DNA of 43,728 nucleotides from Gammaproteobacteria bacterium (GTDB lineage Bacteria > Pseudomonadota > Gammaproteobacteria > Nitrosococcales > Methylophagaceae): contig JACUUH010000015.1 of assembly GCA_014859375.1 (NCBI GenBank), positions 1 to 43,728 of the forward strand. The letters are read 5' to 3'. The stretch's first letter is position 1. Each line of letters starts with the position of its first letter. A model generated the notes under the pieces. That model was not told the origin of the DNA, searched no databases, and worked only from the letters and a program-made list of their open reading frames with translations. The position numbers were made by a program, and so were the translations under genes. Below, piece after piece: positions 16,148-26,553 of the stretch.

Positions 16148-16858
16148 ATGGAAAAAAGACAAGAGTTATATGCAGGTAAAGCTAAAAGCGTATTTGCAAC
16201 AGATGATAGCGATTATGTTGTATTAAGTTTTCGTGATGATACTTCCGCCTTTGATGGTGAACGAATTGAACAGCTCAACCGCAAAGGTGAAGTGAACAAT
16301 AAGTTCAATGCATTCATCATGCAATATTTAAGTGATGCCGGCATTCCAACGCATTTTGAGAAATTATTAAATGCCAATGAATCATTGGTTAAAAATATGA
16401 AGATGATTCCGGTGGAATGTGTTGTTCGTAATGTTGCTTCCGGTAGTTTGGTTCGCCGTTTAGGTGTTGAAGATGGTATGGAATTAACGCCACCTGTGTT
16501 CGAATTTTTCCTTAAAAATGATGCTTTACATGACCCGATGGTCAACGAATATCACATCGAAACATTCGGTTGGGCTAAAGCTGAAGATGTTACTAAAATG
16601 AAAGCGTTAACGTTTGAAGTTAATGCTAAATTGAAGAAGTTGTTTGCCGATGCAGGCATGATTTTAGTTGATTACAAACTGGAATTTGGTTTGTTTAAAG
16701 GTGAGGTTATTTTGGGTGATGAATTCAGCCCTGATGGTTGTCGTCTTTGGGATGCACAAACACGCAAAAAATTAGATAAAGATCGTTTTCGTCAAGGACT
16801 TGGCGGCGTGATTGAAGCCTATGAAGAAGTGGCTCAACGTATTGGTGTGCCACTCTAA
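16148..16858 (+). CDS. purC: SAICAR synthetase
   Basis: PurC ligates aspartate to CAIR in de novo purine synthesis. The 236-residue length equals the bacterial standard. Visible signatures are [15 protein letters not shown] at the N-terminus (ATP loop), [27 protein letters not shown], and [24 protein letters not shown] with the IASDEFSPD-like catalytic region. The start has an AGAGA purine-rich stretch upstream. It is the last gene of the dapA-bamC-MBL-purC run and ends at a bidirectional terminator. Confidence 0.97.
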   Translation: MEKRQELYAGKAKSVFATDDSDYVVLSFRDDTSAFDGERIEQLNRKGEVNNKFNAFIMQYLSDAGIPTHFEKLLNANESLVKNMKMIPVECVVRNVASGSLVRRLGVEDGMELTPPVFEFFLKNDALHDPMVNEYHIETFGWAKAEDVTKMKALTFEVNAKLKKLFADAGMILVDYKLEFGLFKGEVILGDEFSPDGCRLWDAQTRKKLDKDRFRQGLGGVIEAYEEVAQRIGVPL

Positions 16859-16874
16859 CACGCATTAGTACCAC

Positions 16875-16907
16875 AAAAAAATACCCGAATTGCTCGGGTA
16901 TTTTTTT
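16875..16907. terminator. Bidirectional terminator between purC and pyrC
   Basis: A 14-bp stem with AAAAAAATACCCGA (16875-16888) and TCGGGTATTTTTTT (16894-16907) has a T-run on either strand, so it can end both convergent genes. Confidence 0.92.
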
Positions 16908-16914
16908 GCCTGAA

Positions 16915-17961
16915 TTAGATGACTTTCCAGTGTATTTGTTGGCCAGCCCGCATCGGGATGAGGGTGTGATCTGCAAACGCTAGACTTTGAGCTACCGTCC
17001 ATGATTGTTTCGTTAGTCTGATCTGTTTTGTGTTTCTAGGTAACTGATAGAAGTCTGCACCATAGAAACTTGCAAAGCCTTCTAATTTATCTAAGGCATT
17101 AGCTTGCTCAAATGCCTCGGCATAGAGTTCAATCGCAGCATGTCCACTATAAATACCGGCACAACCGCAGGCATTTTCCTTTAGGTGTTGGGCGTGAGGT
17201 GCACTGTCTGTTCCTAAGAAAAATTTACTATTGCTACTGGTAGCGGCTTTTATTAAGGCTTGCTGGTGAGTGTTACGTTTTAACACGGGTAAACAGTAAT
17301 TGTGTGGATGGACACCACCCACTAATAAATCATTACGATTGAGTAATAAATGATGGGGGGTGATGGTAGCTGCGATAGTTGCATTAGCCGCTTTTACAAA
17401 GTCGACAGCATCAGCTGTTGTAATATGTTCGAACACGACTTTAAGGTCTGGATAGTCTTTAATAAGCGGAGTTAATACTCGATCGATAAAGACTTTTTCA
17501 CGATCAAAGACATCGATATCTGGAGATGTTACTTCACCATGAACCAATAATGGCATCTGAAGACGTTGCATTTGTTCAAGTGCGTTGGCACATAAACTTA
17601 AGTCGGTTACGCCAGCATCAGAATTAGTGGTAGCGCCAGCAGGGTAGAGTTTTGCCGCATGAATAACTCCAGTTTCATAAGCACGCTTAATTTCATCAGT
17701 GGAGGTATTGTCGGTCAGATACAATGTCATTAATGGTTCGAAATCACTGGCTGTTGGGCGTGATTGAAGAATACGCTTGCGGTAAGCGAGTGCACGTTCT
17801 GTCGTTGTGACGGGAGGGCGCAAATTAGGCATGACGATTGCACGTCCAAAATAACGAGCGCTATCAACAACTGTTCGTCTTAGTGCGCCATCGTCGCGCA
17901 AGTGAATATGCCAGTCGTCGGGCTGGGTAATTGTGAGTGTGTTGGTGTTTTTGTGTGTCAT
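16915..17961 (-). CDS. pyrC: Dihydroorotase (class II)
   Basis: PyrC cyclises carbamoyl-aspartate to dihydroorotate in pyrimidine synthesis. The 348-residue length matches E. coli PyrC. The metal site is seen as HIH at residues 18-20 (DDWHIHLRD), the carboxylated lysine K104 in [12 protein letters not shown], and later [14 protein letters not shown] and the aspartate in GTDSAPH. It is a monocistronic gene facing purC. The ATG at 17961 fits family N-termini. Confidence 0.97.
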   Translation of the reverse strand: MTHKNTNTLTITQPDDWHIHLRDDGALRRTVVDSARYFGRAIVMPNLRPPVTTTERALAYRKRILQSRPTASDFEPLMTLYLTDNTSTDEIKRAYETGVIHAAKLYPAGATTNSDAGVTDLSLCANALEQMQRLQMPLLVHGEVTSPDIDVFDREKVFIDRVLTPLIKDYPDLKVVFEHITTADAVDFVKAANATIAATITPHHLLLNRNDLLVGGVHPHNYCLPVLKRNTHQQALIKAATSSNSKFFLGTDSAPHAQHLKENACGCAGIYSGHAAIELYAEAFEQANALDKLEGFASFYGADFYQLPRNTKQIRLTKQSWTVAQSLAFADHTLIPMRAGQQIHWKVI

Positions 17962-18132
17962 AGCGATAAATTATGCCATAGCAAACGATTAAGCCGTAAA
18001 CAATTGTATAAACCCATATAAACCAAGGGGTTTAACGATGGTTTTACTTGACCAAAACGCTTATTACAAGTAACTTTAGTCGCTTAATATTTTTATGATT
18101 AGCGTTTCAATAACGATTGAAAAGGGGAACAC

Positions 18133-19881
18133 GTGGAATTAAGCGGTGCCGAGATTCTGGTTCGTTGTTTAAAAGACGAAGGTGTTGAATTCTTGTTTGG
18201 CTATCCTGGCGGTTCTGTGCTTCATATTTACGATGCACTTTATCAGCAGGATGACATCAAACATATTTTAGTGCGTCATGAACAAGCGGCTACACATGCC
18301 GCTGATGGTTATGCACGTGCAACAGGTAAACCAGGCGTGGTCCTTGTTACCTCAGGTCCAGGTGCAACAAATGCCGTAACAGGTATTGCAACTGCCTATA
18401 TGGATTCAATTCCTATGGTTGTTATTACTGGTCAAGTTCCTTCTGCTGTGATTGGTAGTGATGCTTTTCAAGAAGTTGATGCCGTGGGTATTACGCGTCC
18501 GTGTGTCAAGCATAATTTTTTAGTTAAAGATGTGACCAAGTTAGCTGAAACAATCAAAAAAGCATTTTATGTTGCTTCAACTGGCCGTCCTGGTCCTGTT
18601 GTAATTGATGTACCTAAAGATATTACTGATCCAGCGATTAAAATACCTTATCACTATCCTGATAAAATCATTATGCGTTCTTATCAGCCAACGGTTAAAG
18701 GTCATTCGGGTCAAATAAAACGTGCGGTTGATCTGTTGTTAACAGCTAAAAAGCCAATGATTTACACTGGTGGTGGCGTTGTATTAGGTAATGCTTCTGA
18801 AGAATTACGTACACTTGTTCGCCATTTGGGTTATCCGATTACAACAACCTTAATGGGCTTGGGATCGTATCCAGCAAGTGATGAGCAATTTATTGGCATG
18901 CTAGGTATGCATGGTACCTATGAAGCTAATATGGCAATGCATGACTGTGATGTGTTAATTGCAATTGGTGCGCGTTTTGATGATCGTGTAACCGGTAAAA
19001 TTGCTGAATTTTGTCCTGATTCTCAAATCATACATATTGATATTGATCCTTCATCAATATCGAAAACAATTACGGTTGATGTGCCTATCGTTGGTGATGT
19101 TGCAACGGTATTACAGGAAATGAATCATCTGCTCATAACGGGTAAAAAACAGCCGCAGAAGAAAGCACTTGAAGCATGGTGGGCTGTGATTAATGGCTGG
19201 CGTGCGCAGCAATGTATGTCATTTGATCGTAATAGTGACAAGATTAAACCTCAAGCAGTTGTTGAATTAGTACATGAAATCACTAATGGTGATGCCTACG
19301 TCACATCGGATGTAGGTCAACATCAAATGTGGGCAGCTCAATATTACGGCTTTGATAAACCAAACCGTTGGATAAACTCTGGTGGCTTGGGTACGATGGG
19401 CTTCGGCTTGCCTGCTGCCATGGGTGTTCAGTTAGCTTTCCCTGATGATGTTGTTATATGCATTACGGGTGAAGGTAGTATTCAAATGTGTATTCAGGAG
19501 CTGTCGACCTGTTTGCAATATGGCCTCCCAGTGAAAATTGTTGCGTTAAATAATCGTTATTTAGGTATGGTACGTCAGTGGCAAGAATTCTTCTATAAAG
19601 AGCGTTATTCACACTCTTATATGGAATCGTTACCTGATTTTGTGAAATTAGCAGAAAGTTATGGTCATGTTGGTATTCGAATTGACGATCCTAAAACGTT
19701 ACGTGCAGAGCTTGAAAGAGGCTTTGCAATGAAAGATCGTCTGGTGTTTTTCGATATCGTCACCGACCAAACAGAGAATGTGTATCCTATGATTGCTCAA
19801 GGTAAAGCCCATAATGAAATGCATATGTCACCGCATTCTAATTGTGAATTGCCTCAAAGTCCTGAAAGGGAGTTGTCATAA
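18133..19881 (+). CDS. ilvB: Acetolactate synthase, large catalytic subunit
   Basis: This 582-residue ThDP enzyme makes acetolactate or acetohydroxybutyrate for valine, leucine and isoleucine. The catalytic glutamate is E50 in [17 protein letters not shown]. The FAD region and the ThDP/Mg motif are present, the latter in the variant form GEGSIQM...NN, a D-to-E change also seen in other gammaproteobacterial IlvI proteins. The start is GTG at 18133, preceded by AAAGGGG at ideal spacing. The 171-base leader holds an 11-codon ORF (18038-18073), not convincing as an attenuator. It is the first gene of ilvB-ilvH-ilvC. Whether to call it ilvB or ilvI is nomenclature. Confidence 0.95.
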   Translation: MELSGAEILVRCLKDEGVEFLFGYPGGSVLHIYDALYQQDDIKHILVRHEQAATHAADGYARATGKPGVVLVTSGPGATNAVTGIATAYMDSIPMVVITGQVPSAVIGSDAFQEVDAVGITRPCVKHNFLVKDVTKLAETIKKAFYVASTGRPGPVVIDVPKDITDPAIKIPYHYPDKIIMRSYQPTVKGHSGQIKRAVDLLLTAKKPMIYTGGGVVLGNASEELRTLVRHLGYPITTTLMGLGSYPASDEQFIGMLGMHGTYEANMAMHDCDVLIAIGARFDDRVTGKIAEFCPDSQIIHIDIDPSSISKTITVDVPIVGDVATVLQEMNHLLITGKKQPQKKALEAWWAVINGWRAQQCMSFDRNSDKIKPQAVVELVHEITNGDAYVTSDVGQHQMWAAQYYGFDKPNRWINSGGLGTMGFGLPAAMGVQLAFPDDVVICITGEGSIQMCIQELSTCLQYGLPVKIVALNNRYLGMVRQWQEFFYKERYSHSYMESLPDFVKLAESYGHVGIRIDDPKTLRAELERGFAMKDRLVFFDIVTDQTENVYPMIAQGKAHNEMHMSPHSNCELPQSPERELS

Positions 19882-20378
19882 TGCGACGTCATATTATTTC
19901 TATTTTGATTGAAAATGAGGCGGGTGCATTATCACGGGTTGCTGGTCTATTTTCAGCGCGTGCATACAACATCGAATCGTTGACTGTAGCACCAACTGAA
20001 GATCCTACCTTGTCACGTATGACAATTGTGACGGTTGGCACCGAACGGATTATTGAACAAATTATTAAGCAACTTAATAAGTTAATTGATGTTGTTAAAT
20101 TATTGGACTTGTCTGAAGGTCCACATATTGAACGTGAAATGATGCTGATTAAAGTCAAAGTAGCAACGATGTCGCAACGAGATGATGTTAAACGTCTTTC
20201 GGATATTTTTCGTGGCAATATCATTGATGTTACACCTTCGACCTATACAATTGAGTTGACGGGGTCAGCTACAAAAATTGATTCGTTTATCGAAGCATTG
20301 GCGGAACATAAAATTTTAGAAACTGTACGATCAGGCGTGTCTGGCATTGCCCGTGGTGACAAAATATTGCACGTGTAA
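19881..20378 (+). CDS. ilvH: Acetolactate synthase, small regulatory subunit
   Basis: This 165-residue protein has an N-terminal ACT domain (RRHIISILIENEAGALSRVAGL, residues 2-23, with the FSARAYNIESL valine-site region) and the C-terminal ALS-small domain. It activates the large subunit and confers valine feedback inhibition. Its ATG overlaps the ilvB stop by one base (TAATG), implying coupled translation and 1:1 production. Length matches E. coli IlvH (163). Confidence 0.96.
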   Translation: MRRHIISILIENEAGALSRVAGLFSARAYNIESLTVAPTEDPTLSRMTIVTVGTERIIEQIIKQLNKLIDVVKLLDLSEGPHIEREMMLIKVKVATMSQRDDVKRLSDIFRGNIIDVTPSTYTIELTGSATKIDSFIEALAEHKILETVRSGVSGIARGDKILHV

Positions 20379-20399
20379 CCCATAGGTCGCACACATTAG

Positions 20400-21443
<1,044 letters not shown>

Positions 21444-21460
21444 GATTATATCTGACACTA

Positions 21461-21505
21461 AAACCTACGGGGACGGATGTGAAAGCATCCGTCCCCGTAG
21501 TGTTT
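21461..21505 (+). terminator. Long GC-rich hairpin after ilvC (no U-run)
   Basis: A perfect 15-bp stem (21465-21479 pairing with 21486-21500, six-base loop), extended by AAAC/GTTT across a one-base bulge, follows the ilvC stop by about 20 bases. It lacks the T-tract of an intrinsic terminator. It may protect the 3' end or work with Rho. Confidence 0.6.
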
Positions 21506-21550
21506 AAAGCGTAAGCGATTATGTTTTAGGTTAGTTCAAAATATGGCAAT

Positions 21551-21892
21551 TTATTTGGCTAGAGCACCACGAAAAAGTGAGTTATTTTGTTCGTCAGTAT
21601 CTTTGCGGCGTGAATAATCAACATGACTATTGGCGTTAATCGCTATGTTGGCTTTAACCCCTTGAATGGCGAGTACCGATGCAGATAATGAATTATATTT
21701 TTGATTTTCGTGAGAGTAAAAAGCCGCAGCTTGTCTTGTTTTATTGGATTTGATATCAGCTGCCTCGGCCGCGACCACAGATTGACGTATAGCTTCAGAA
21801 ACAGAATTATTAAACATATGATTAATGGGATCAGCCAAAACGATGTTTGATAATGTAAGAAGTGGTACTAGGACCGTTACTAATTTTTTCAT
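21551..21892 (-). CDS. Orphan secreted protein, unknown function
   Basis: A 113-residue ORF with a clear Sec signal peptide (KK followed by VTVLVPLLTLSNIVLA, cut probably before D21). The mature ~93 residues have no cysteine, are alanine/asparagine/serine-rich and probably helical in the first half. A strong AAGGGG eight bases before the ATG supports translation. It lies opposite to ilvC and pssA with no operon partner. I do not recognise the family. Confidence 0.65.
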   Translation of the reverse strand: MKKLVTVLVPLLTLSNIVLADPINHMFNNSVSEAIRQSVVAAEAADIKSNKTRQAAAFYSHENQKYNSLSASVLAIQGVKANIAINANSHVDYSRRKDTDEQNNSLFRGALAK

Positions 21893-22110
21893 TGTGATTC
21901 CCCTTTGCCAATATCTAAAAAATAGGTTTATGTTGTAATGACACTATGTTAGGTCGAAAGTTACAAATATAATTGGGCACTTGGCAATTGAACTGTTTTC
22001 TTGGGCAATTTAAGTGCATTTGTTTCTAGATGCGTGTTATTGAAAACATCAAATATGGCTTCTTTCTGATATTATCGAAGCTTAATAGCAACAACCTGAC
22101 AGGTTTTTAT

Positions 22111-22863
22111 ATGGTGGATAAAGAACAACAACAAAGTCGTGGTATTTATTTATTACCTAACTTGTTTACAACAGCAGGATTATTTGCTGGTTTTTACGCG
22201 ATTGTTGCTGGCATTCGCGGTGACTTTGAAGTTGCCTCTGCCGCGATATTTATCGCAATGATAATGGACGGTCTGGATGGTCGCATCGCACGCATGACCA
22301 ATACACAAAGTGCATTTGGGGCCGAGTATGACAGTTTGGCTGATATGGTGTCATTTGGACTCGCTCCTACATTAGTTATCTATCAATGGTCATTAGATGA
22401 TATGGGCAAATTGGGTTGGATGGTTGCTTTTATCTATGCTGCCTGTGCTGCACTTAGGCTGGCGCGTTTTAATACTCAAATTGGCATGCTTGATAAACGT
22501 TTTTTTCAAGGCTTACCGAGTCCTGCCGCCGCAGCAACCTTGGCTGGTTGGGTATGGGTTGGGGCCAATAATGATTTTAACCCCTCAATAATGGCATTTA
22601 TTTCATTACCTTTAACCCTTGCTTGTGGTCTATTAATGGTCAGTACAGTGCGTTACCATAGTTTTAAGGAATTAGATCTTAAGGGCAAAGTTCCATTTAT
22701 TGTGATGTTAGTGTTAGTGCTGATTTTTGCATTGGTCGCGATTGATCCCCCCATTGTTTTATTTACTATTTTTGCAGCATATGCGTTATCGGGGCCTGTT
22801 TTTACATTAAAAAAACTACGCCAACATCGATCAGAGCGTAATCCAAATCAACCTGATACATAA
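22111..22863 (+). CDS. pssA: CDP-diacylglycerol-serine O-phosphatidyltransferase
   Basis: This integral membrane enzyme makes phosphatidylserine, the precursor of phosphatidylethanolamine. The CDP-alcohol phosphotransferase signature is complete: DGLDGRIAR, then G and two aspartates in FGAEYDSLADMVSFG. Several hydrophobic segments follow. The start is set at 22111 (MVDKEQQQSRGIYLLPNLFTT), where similarity to the family begins and the gene is 250 residues; an upstream ATG at 22030 would add 27 residues of unclear meaning. It sits after ilvC, as in Pseudomonas. It is the type II (Bacillus-like) enzyme and not the E. coli phospholipase-D type. Confidence 0.93.
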   Translation: MVDKEQQQSRGIYLLPNLFTTAGLFAGFYAIVAGIRGDFEVASAAIFIAMIMDGLDGRIARMTNTQSAFGAEYDSLADMVSFGLAPTLVIYQWSLDDMGKLGWMVAFIYAACAALRLARFNTQIGMLDKRFFQGLPSPAAAATLAGWVWVGANNDFNPSIMAFISLPLTLACGLLMVSTVRYHSFKELDLKGKVPFIVMLVLVLIFALVAIDPPIVLFTIFAAYALSGPVFTLKKLRQHRSERNPNQPDT

Positions 22864-23200
22864 GTATATATACATAATCTGACATATCTTTATAACACTG
22901 CCTAGCTACAAGATATCCACGTGCTATTACGGCAGCCAGGGCTTGGCTATGAAAGATAAAGAGACTCTGGTCAAATTGATTAGGGATTTATATTGGAAAA
23001 AACACGCTTTCAGCTTAAAATTGCTCGTATGAAGACAGGGGTAATAATTATTAAGAAAACGTATGTTGACATGACGTTTCCTGCTTTATTATCCCTGCTA
23101 TAAATAGCCTAGATGTGTTCCTATCTTGTACTCTAAAGTCAGTTATGATTCAGAGTAATATAATTTTTAAAACTACAGTCTGCATCAATGGAGCAGGAAA
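22864..23200. promoter_or_regulatory. leuA upstream region with candidate promoter
   Basis: No conventional gene is present in these 337 bases. TTGACA at 23066-23071 followed after 15 bases by TATTAT (23087-23092) is a plausible sigma-70 promoter for leuA with a short spacer. A 27-codon ORF (22949-23032) with an upstream AGGG contains seven leucines, ending LKLLV. It lies before the promoter candidate and no terminator follows it, so a leader-peptide role is doubtful. Confidence 0.35.
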
Positions 23201-24733
23201 ATGAGTGATAAGTTAATCATATTTGATACAACATTACGTGATGGCGAGCAAAGCCCTGGTGCATCAATGACCAAGGATGAAAAGGTGCGTATTGCTAAAT
23301 CACTTGAACGGATGCGAGTCGATATTATAGAAGCAGGTTTTCCTATAGCAAGTATTGGTGATTTTGAAGCGGTACAAGCCGTCGCAAATATTGTCAAGGA
23401 TAGTCGTATTTGTGGTTTAGCACGTGCCTTGGATAACGACATCGACCGAGCTGGCGAAGCATTAAAAAATGCTAATGCATCACGTATTCATACCTTTATT
23501 GCAACGTCACCTATACATATGAAAATGAAACTTCGTATGGAACCTGAGCAGGTTATCGAAAATGCAGTGAAAGCGGTTCAACGTGCTCGTCGTTACACTG
23601 ATGATGTTGAATTTTCTCCTGAAGATGCCGGACGTAGCGAACCAGACTTTTTGTGCCGAATTCTTGAAGCAGTGATTGATGCCGGTGCGACTACATTAAA
23701 TATTCCAGACACTGTTGGTTACAACTTGCCACATCAATTTGGCCAGTTGATTTATGATTTGCGTGCTCGTATTCCAAATGCCGATAAAGCCATTTTTTCA
23801 GTTCATTGCCACAATGATTTAGGCCTAGCTGTCGCTAACTCATTATCTGCGGTGTTAAATGGTGCTCGTCAGGTTGAATGTACGATTAATGGCTTAGGTG
23901 AACGTGCCGGTAATGCCGCATTAGAAGAAGTGGTTATGGCTGTGCGTACCCGTCAAGATATGTTCAGTTGTGACACTACCATTGATACGACGCAAATATT
24001 AGCCGCATCACGTTTGGTGTCAGGCATTACTGGTTTTGCAGTGCAGCCGAACAAGGCGATTGTTGGCGCTAATTCGTTTGCGCATGAGTCTGGTATTCAT
24101 CAAGATGGCGTGCTAAAAAGTCGTGAAACATACGAAATTATGCGTGCAGAAGATGTCGGTTGGAATACTAATCGTATGGTGCTGGGTAAGCATTCAGGTC
24201 GCAATGCCTTCCGTACACGTTTAGAAGAATTGGACATTACCTTTGAATCTGAAACAGAACTCAATGAAGCATTCAGACGATTTAAAGAATTAGCTGACAA
24301 AAAACATGAAGTATTTGATGAGGACTTACAAGCGCTAGTTAGCGATGCTATTACGCCTGAAAATGAACGCGTGCGCTTAATTTCATTAAAAGTATGTAGT
24401 GAAACAGGCGAGATACCGGTTGCGTCATTAACGCTGTCGGTAGATGAGCAAGAAAGCCAGGTACAAATGGCTGGAAGTGGCCCAGTCGATGCCGCATACA
24501 AAGCCATTGAAGCCATCGTAGCAAGTGGTACTGAGCTTCAATTGTATTCGGTCAACAATATTACCAGTGGCACTGATGCTCAAGGTGAAGTTAATGTTCG
24601 GCTCGAAAAGGGTGGACGTATTGTCAGTGGACAAGGTGCAGATACCGATATTGTTATTGCATCTGCCAAGGCCTATATCAACGCGCTTAACAAAATTTTA
24701 GTACCCATTGTTCGTGCACATCCACAAGTGTAA
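23201..24733 (+). CDS. leuA: 2-isopropylmalate synthase
   Basis: LeuA condenses acetyl-CoA with 2-ketoisovalerate, the first committed step to leucine. The 510-residue protein has the catalytic-domain start [16 protein letters not shown] (about residues 8-23), metal ligands in [30 protein letters not shown], the linker with GKHSGRNAF, and a C-terminal LeuA dimer domain that provides leucine feedback. It is a type 1 enzyme. GGAGCAGG precedes the ATG. Its stop overlaps the holD start (TAATG). Confidence 0.96.
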   Translation: MSDKLIIFDTTLRDGEQSPGASMTKDEKVRIAKSLERMRVDIIEAGFPIASIGDFEAVQAVANIVKDSRICGLARALDNDIDRAGEALKNANASRIHTFIATSPIHMKMKLRMEPEQVIENAVKAVQRARRYTDDVEFSPEDAGRSEPDFLCRILEAVIDAGATTLNIPDTVGYNLPHQFGQLIYDLRARIPNADKAIFSVHCHNDLGLAVANSLSAVLNGARQVECTINGLGERAGNAALEEVVMAVRTRQDMFSCDTTIDTTQILAASRLVSGITGFAVQPNKAIVGANSFAHESGIHQDGVLKSRETYEIMRAEDVGWNTNRMVLGKHSGRNAFRTRLEELDITFESETELNEAFRRFKELADKKHEVFDEDLQALVSDAITPENERVRLISLKVCSETGEIPVASLTLSVDEQESQVQMAGSGPVDAAYKAIEAIVASGTELQLYSVNNITSGTDAQGEVNVRLEKGGRIVSGQGADTDIVIASAKAYINALNKILVPIVRAHPQV

Positions 24734-25239
24734 TGCAGCTTAATTCCAGCCAGTTATCAATACTTGAAGAGATAGGTATTCCTGTCTGGGAGTTGCGTCT
24801 GCAAAACGTTGAGCCAGCCCTACAACAACGCGAGGTCTTAACGGCTGAGACTAAAATACAATATCAACAATCATGGATTGTTGTCGTAGATAAAATTGAA
24901 GACAACTCATCAAAACAGGCACTACTTTATGCCATGTTGAAGGCAATTAACGTGTCATATGATGACGTTGCTGTGATTACCAGTGATGATTATCTGATGT
25001 TAGATCTAGATTCGACAAACAACAAAATAATGTTGGTGTTAGGTAGTGCAGCGCTCAGTTATATCGATGGGATATCGGAATCTATTGAACAGTGTCGTGG
25101 TAAGATACATCAGATTGATAGTGATATTGTCGTATCGTATGGACTTGATGAGCTATTGAATGATCCAACTAAAAAAGCCGCAGTCTGGCAAGACTTGCTA
25201 TTTGCCAAAAGGCATTATCAACAGATGGTGACAATTTAG
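24733..25239 (+). CDS. holD: DNA polymerase III psi subunit, HolD-like
   Basis: This 168-residue protein starts QLSILEEIGIPVWELR, resembling the N-terminal psi peptide (LQQLGITQWSLR in E. coli) that binds chi. The C-terminus NDPTKKAAVWQDLL corresponds to the conserved NPTARAALWQQI of E. coli HolD. Psi bridges the clamp loader and chi/SSB. The gene is directly upstream of, and overlaps, rimI, the same neighbour as in E. coli. It is coupled at its start to leuA. HolD is a fast-evolving family and the central part is poorly conserved; the two end motifs and the synteny carry the call. Confidence 0.8.
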   Translation: MQLNSSQLSILEEIGIPVWELRLQNVEPALQQREVLTAETKIQYQQSWIVVVDKIEDNSSKQALLYAMLKAINVSYDDVAVITSDDYLMLDLDSTNNKIMLVLGSAALSYIDGISESIEQCRGKIHQIDSDIVVSYGLDELLNDPTKKAAVWQDLLFAKRHYQQMVTI

Positions 25240-25706
25240 TGCAAGCAAGACAAATGCTGGAAAGTGACATTGCTGAAGTCACTAATATTGAGCAACAAGC
25301 CAACACATTTCCCTGGTCACGCAAGCACTTTGAAAGTAGCCTAAAAGCCGGGCATCAAGCATGGGTGTTTTCTAATGATCAAAATGAGATATTGGGTTTC
25401 ACTATTGTTCAGCAAATTTTAGATGAAACACATCTATTAAATATTTGTGTCAAACCAACAGTTCAAGGCAAGGGCTATGGTCGAGAAATACTTAATTATG
25501 TGATTAAGTTTTCGAATTCGATTTCATCAAATATCATTTTATTAGAAGTAAGACAAACTAACCTTAGGGCTCAGCAACTCTATTTAAACTCTGGCTTTAA
25601 TGAAATGGCAGTACGTAAAAATTATTATCCGTCTGACAATGGTAGTGAAGATGCTATTTTAATGGCGATGGATCTTAGTCTAATGTCGCTGTTTGCATCT
25701 AAATAG
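25239..25706 (+). CDS. rimI: Ribosomal protein S18 alanine N-acetyltransferase
   Basis: This 155-residue GNAT acetyltransferase is assigned to acetylation of the N-terminal alanine of ribosomal protein S18. The acetyl-CoA motif A is seen in NICVKPTVQGKGYGREIL (Q-x-x-G-x-G), followed by LLEVRQTNLRAQQLYLNSGF, the typical RimI beta5-alpha4 stretch, and the YY motif in RKNYYPSDNGSEDAILM. The start is GTG 25239, overlapping the holD TAG. ATG 25254 is an alternative five codons in. Confidence 0.92.
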   Translation: MQARQMLESDIAEVTNIEQQANTFPWSRKHFESSLKAGHQAWVFSNDQNEILGFTIVQQILDETHLLNICVKPTVQGKGYGREILNYVIKFSNSISSNIILLEVRQTNLRAQQLYLNSGFNEMAVRKNYYPSDNGSEDAILMAMDLSLMSLFASK

Positions 25707-25747
25707 TGATTATTGAGTCTTGCATTGAACGCATAGCTCGCTTAGAC

Positions 25748-25776
25748 TAACCGACTTAAATACTCGGTTATTTTTT
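25748..25776 (+). terminator. Terminator hairpin between rimI and sodB
   Basis: TAACCGA (25748-25754) pairs with TCGGTTA (25764-25770) and is followed by six T. It lies 41 bases after rimI and only 23 bases before sodB, so it may end the leuA-holD-rimI transcript or lie within the sodB leader. Confidence 0.75.
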
Positions 25777-25799
25777 GTTTTACCTCTAGGAGATTTACC

Positions 25800-26378
25800 A
25801 TGGCTTTTGAATTGCCACCACTACCATACGCAGATAACGCTTTAGAACCTACTATCTCTGCTGAAACAATCAGTTATCATTATGGCAAACACCATCAAAC
25901 ATACGTCACAAACTTGAACAATTTAGTGCCTGGTACTGAATTTGAAGGTTTGTCATTAGAACAAATTATTGTTAAAGCATCAGGCGGCATCTTTAATAAT
26001 GCTGCGCAGATTTGGAACCACACATTTTATTGGAATTGTTTAACGCCGAATGGCAAAGATGCTGTTTCAGGTGATCTTGCTGCTGCTATTGATGCTGCTT
26101 TTGGTTCATTTGATGAGTTCAAAGCAAAATTCGCCACATCTGCCGCGACTAACTTTGGTTCAGGTTGGACATGGTTAGTTAAAAATACAGACGGTAGTTT
26201 AGAGATCGTTAACACAAGCAATGCTGGATGCCCATTAACATCTGGTCAAACACCATTATTAACATGTGATGTTTGGGAACATGCGTATTACATTGATTTC
26301 CGTAACGCTCGTCCAAAATATGTTGAGGCTTTCTGGGGCTTAGTAAACTGGGATTTTGTTGCAGCAAATTTTGCATAA
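25800..26378 (+). CDS. sodB: Superoxide dismutase, iron type
   Basis: This 192-residue cytoplasmic enzyme converts superoxide to H2O2 and O2. Metal ligands are H27 ([11 protein letters not shown]), H74 ([11 protein letters not shown]), and Asp and His in [14 protein letters not shown]. The second-sphere glutamine Q70 in the N-terminal AAQ motif and the FGSGWTWL stretch indicate the Fe form rather than Mn. The ribosome binding site TAGGAG is strong. Length equals E. coli SodB (193). It appears monocistronic and has hairpins on both sides. Confidence 0.97.
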   Translation: MAFELPPLPYADNALEPTISAETISYHYGKHHQTYVTNLNNLVPGTEFEGLSLEQIIVKASGGIFNNAAQIWNHTFYWNCLTPNGKDAVSGDLAAAIDAAFGSFDEFKAKFATSAATNFGSGWTWLVKNTDGSLEIVNTSNAGCPLTSGQTPLLTCDVWEHAYYIDFRNARPKYVEAFWGLVNWDFVAANFA

Positions 26379-26391
26379 ACTAGATTAGCTG

Positions 26392-26418
26392 GTTTATAAG
26401 CAAATTTTGCTTATAAAC
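26392..26418. repeat. 27-bp near-perfect palindrome after sodB
   Basis: GTTTATAAGCAAA and its exact complement flank one central T. The core GCAAATTTTGC (26400-26410) also occurs 36 bases upstream, at 26364-26374, across the last sodB codons. With such a short loop it may be a protein-binding site rather than an RNA hairpin. Confidence 0.5.
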
Positions 26419-26451
26419 TGATAACGTTATAAAATGCACGGCTTTTGATTA

Positions 26452-26480
26452 TGGCGGTTTCGAAAGAAACTGCCATTTTT
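26452..26480 (+). terminator. Rho-independent terminator upstream of argD
   Basis: TGGCGGTTTC (26452-26461) pairs with GAAACTGCCA (26466-26475), with one G-U pair, followed by five T. It probably ends the sodB transcript; argD must then start in the 73 bases that follow. Confidence 0.8.
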
Positions 26481-26553
26481 CGTTGTAGATGGCGTGATTA
26501 ACAGTCTAATCATCAACTGAAAATTGCGCATCAAACTGTAATGGATTAGTACT

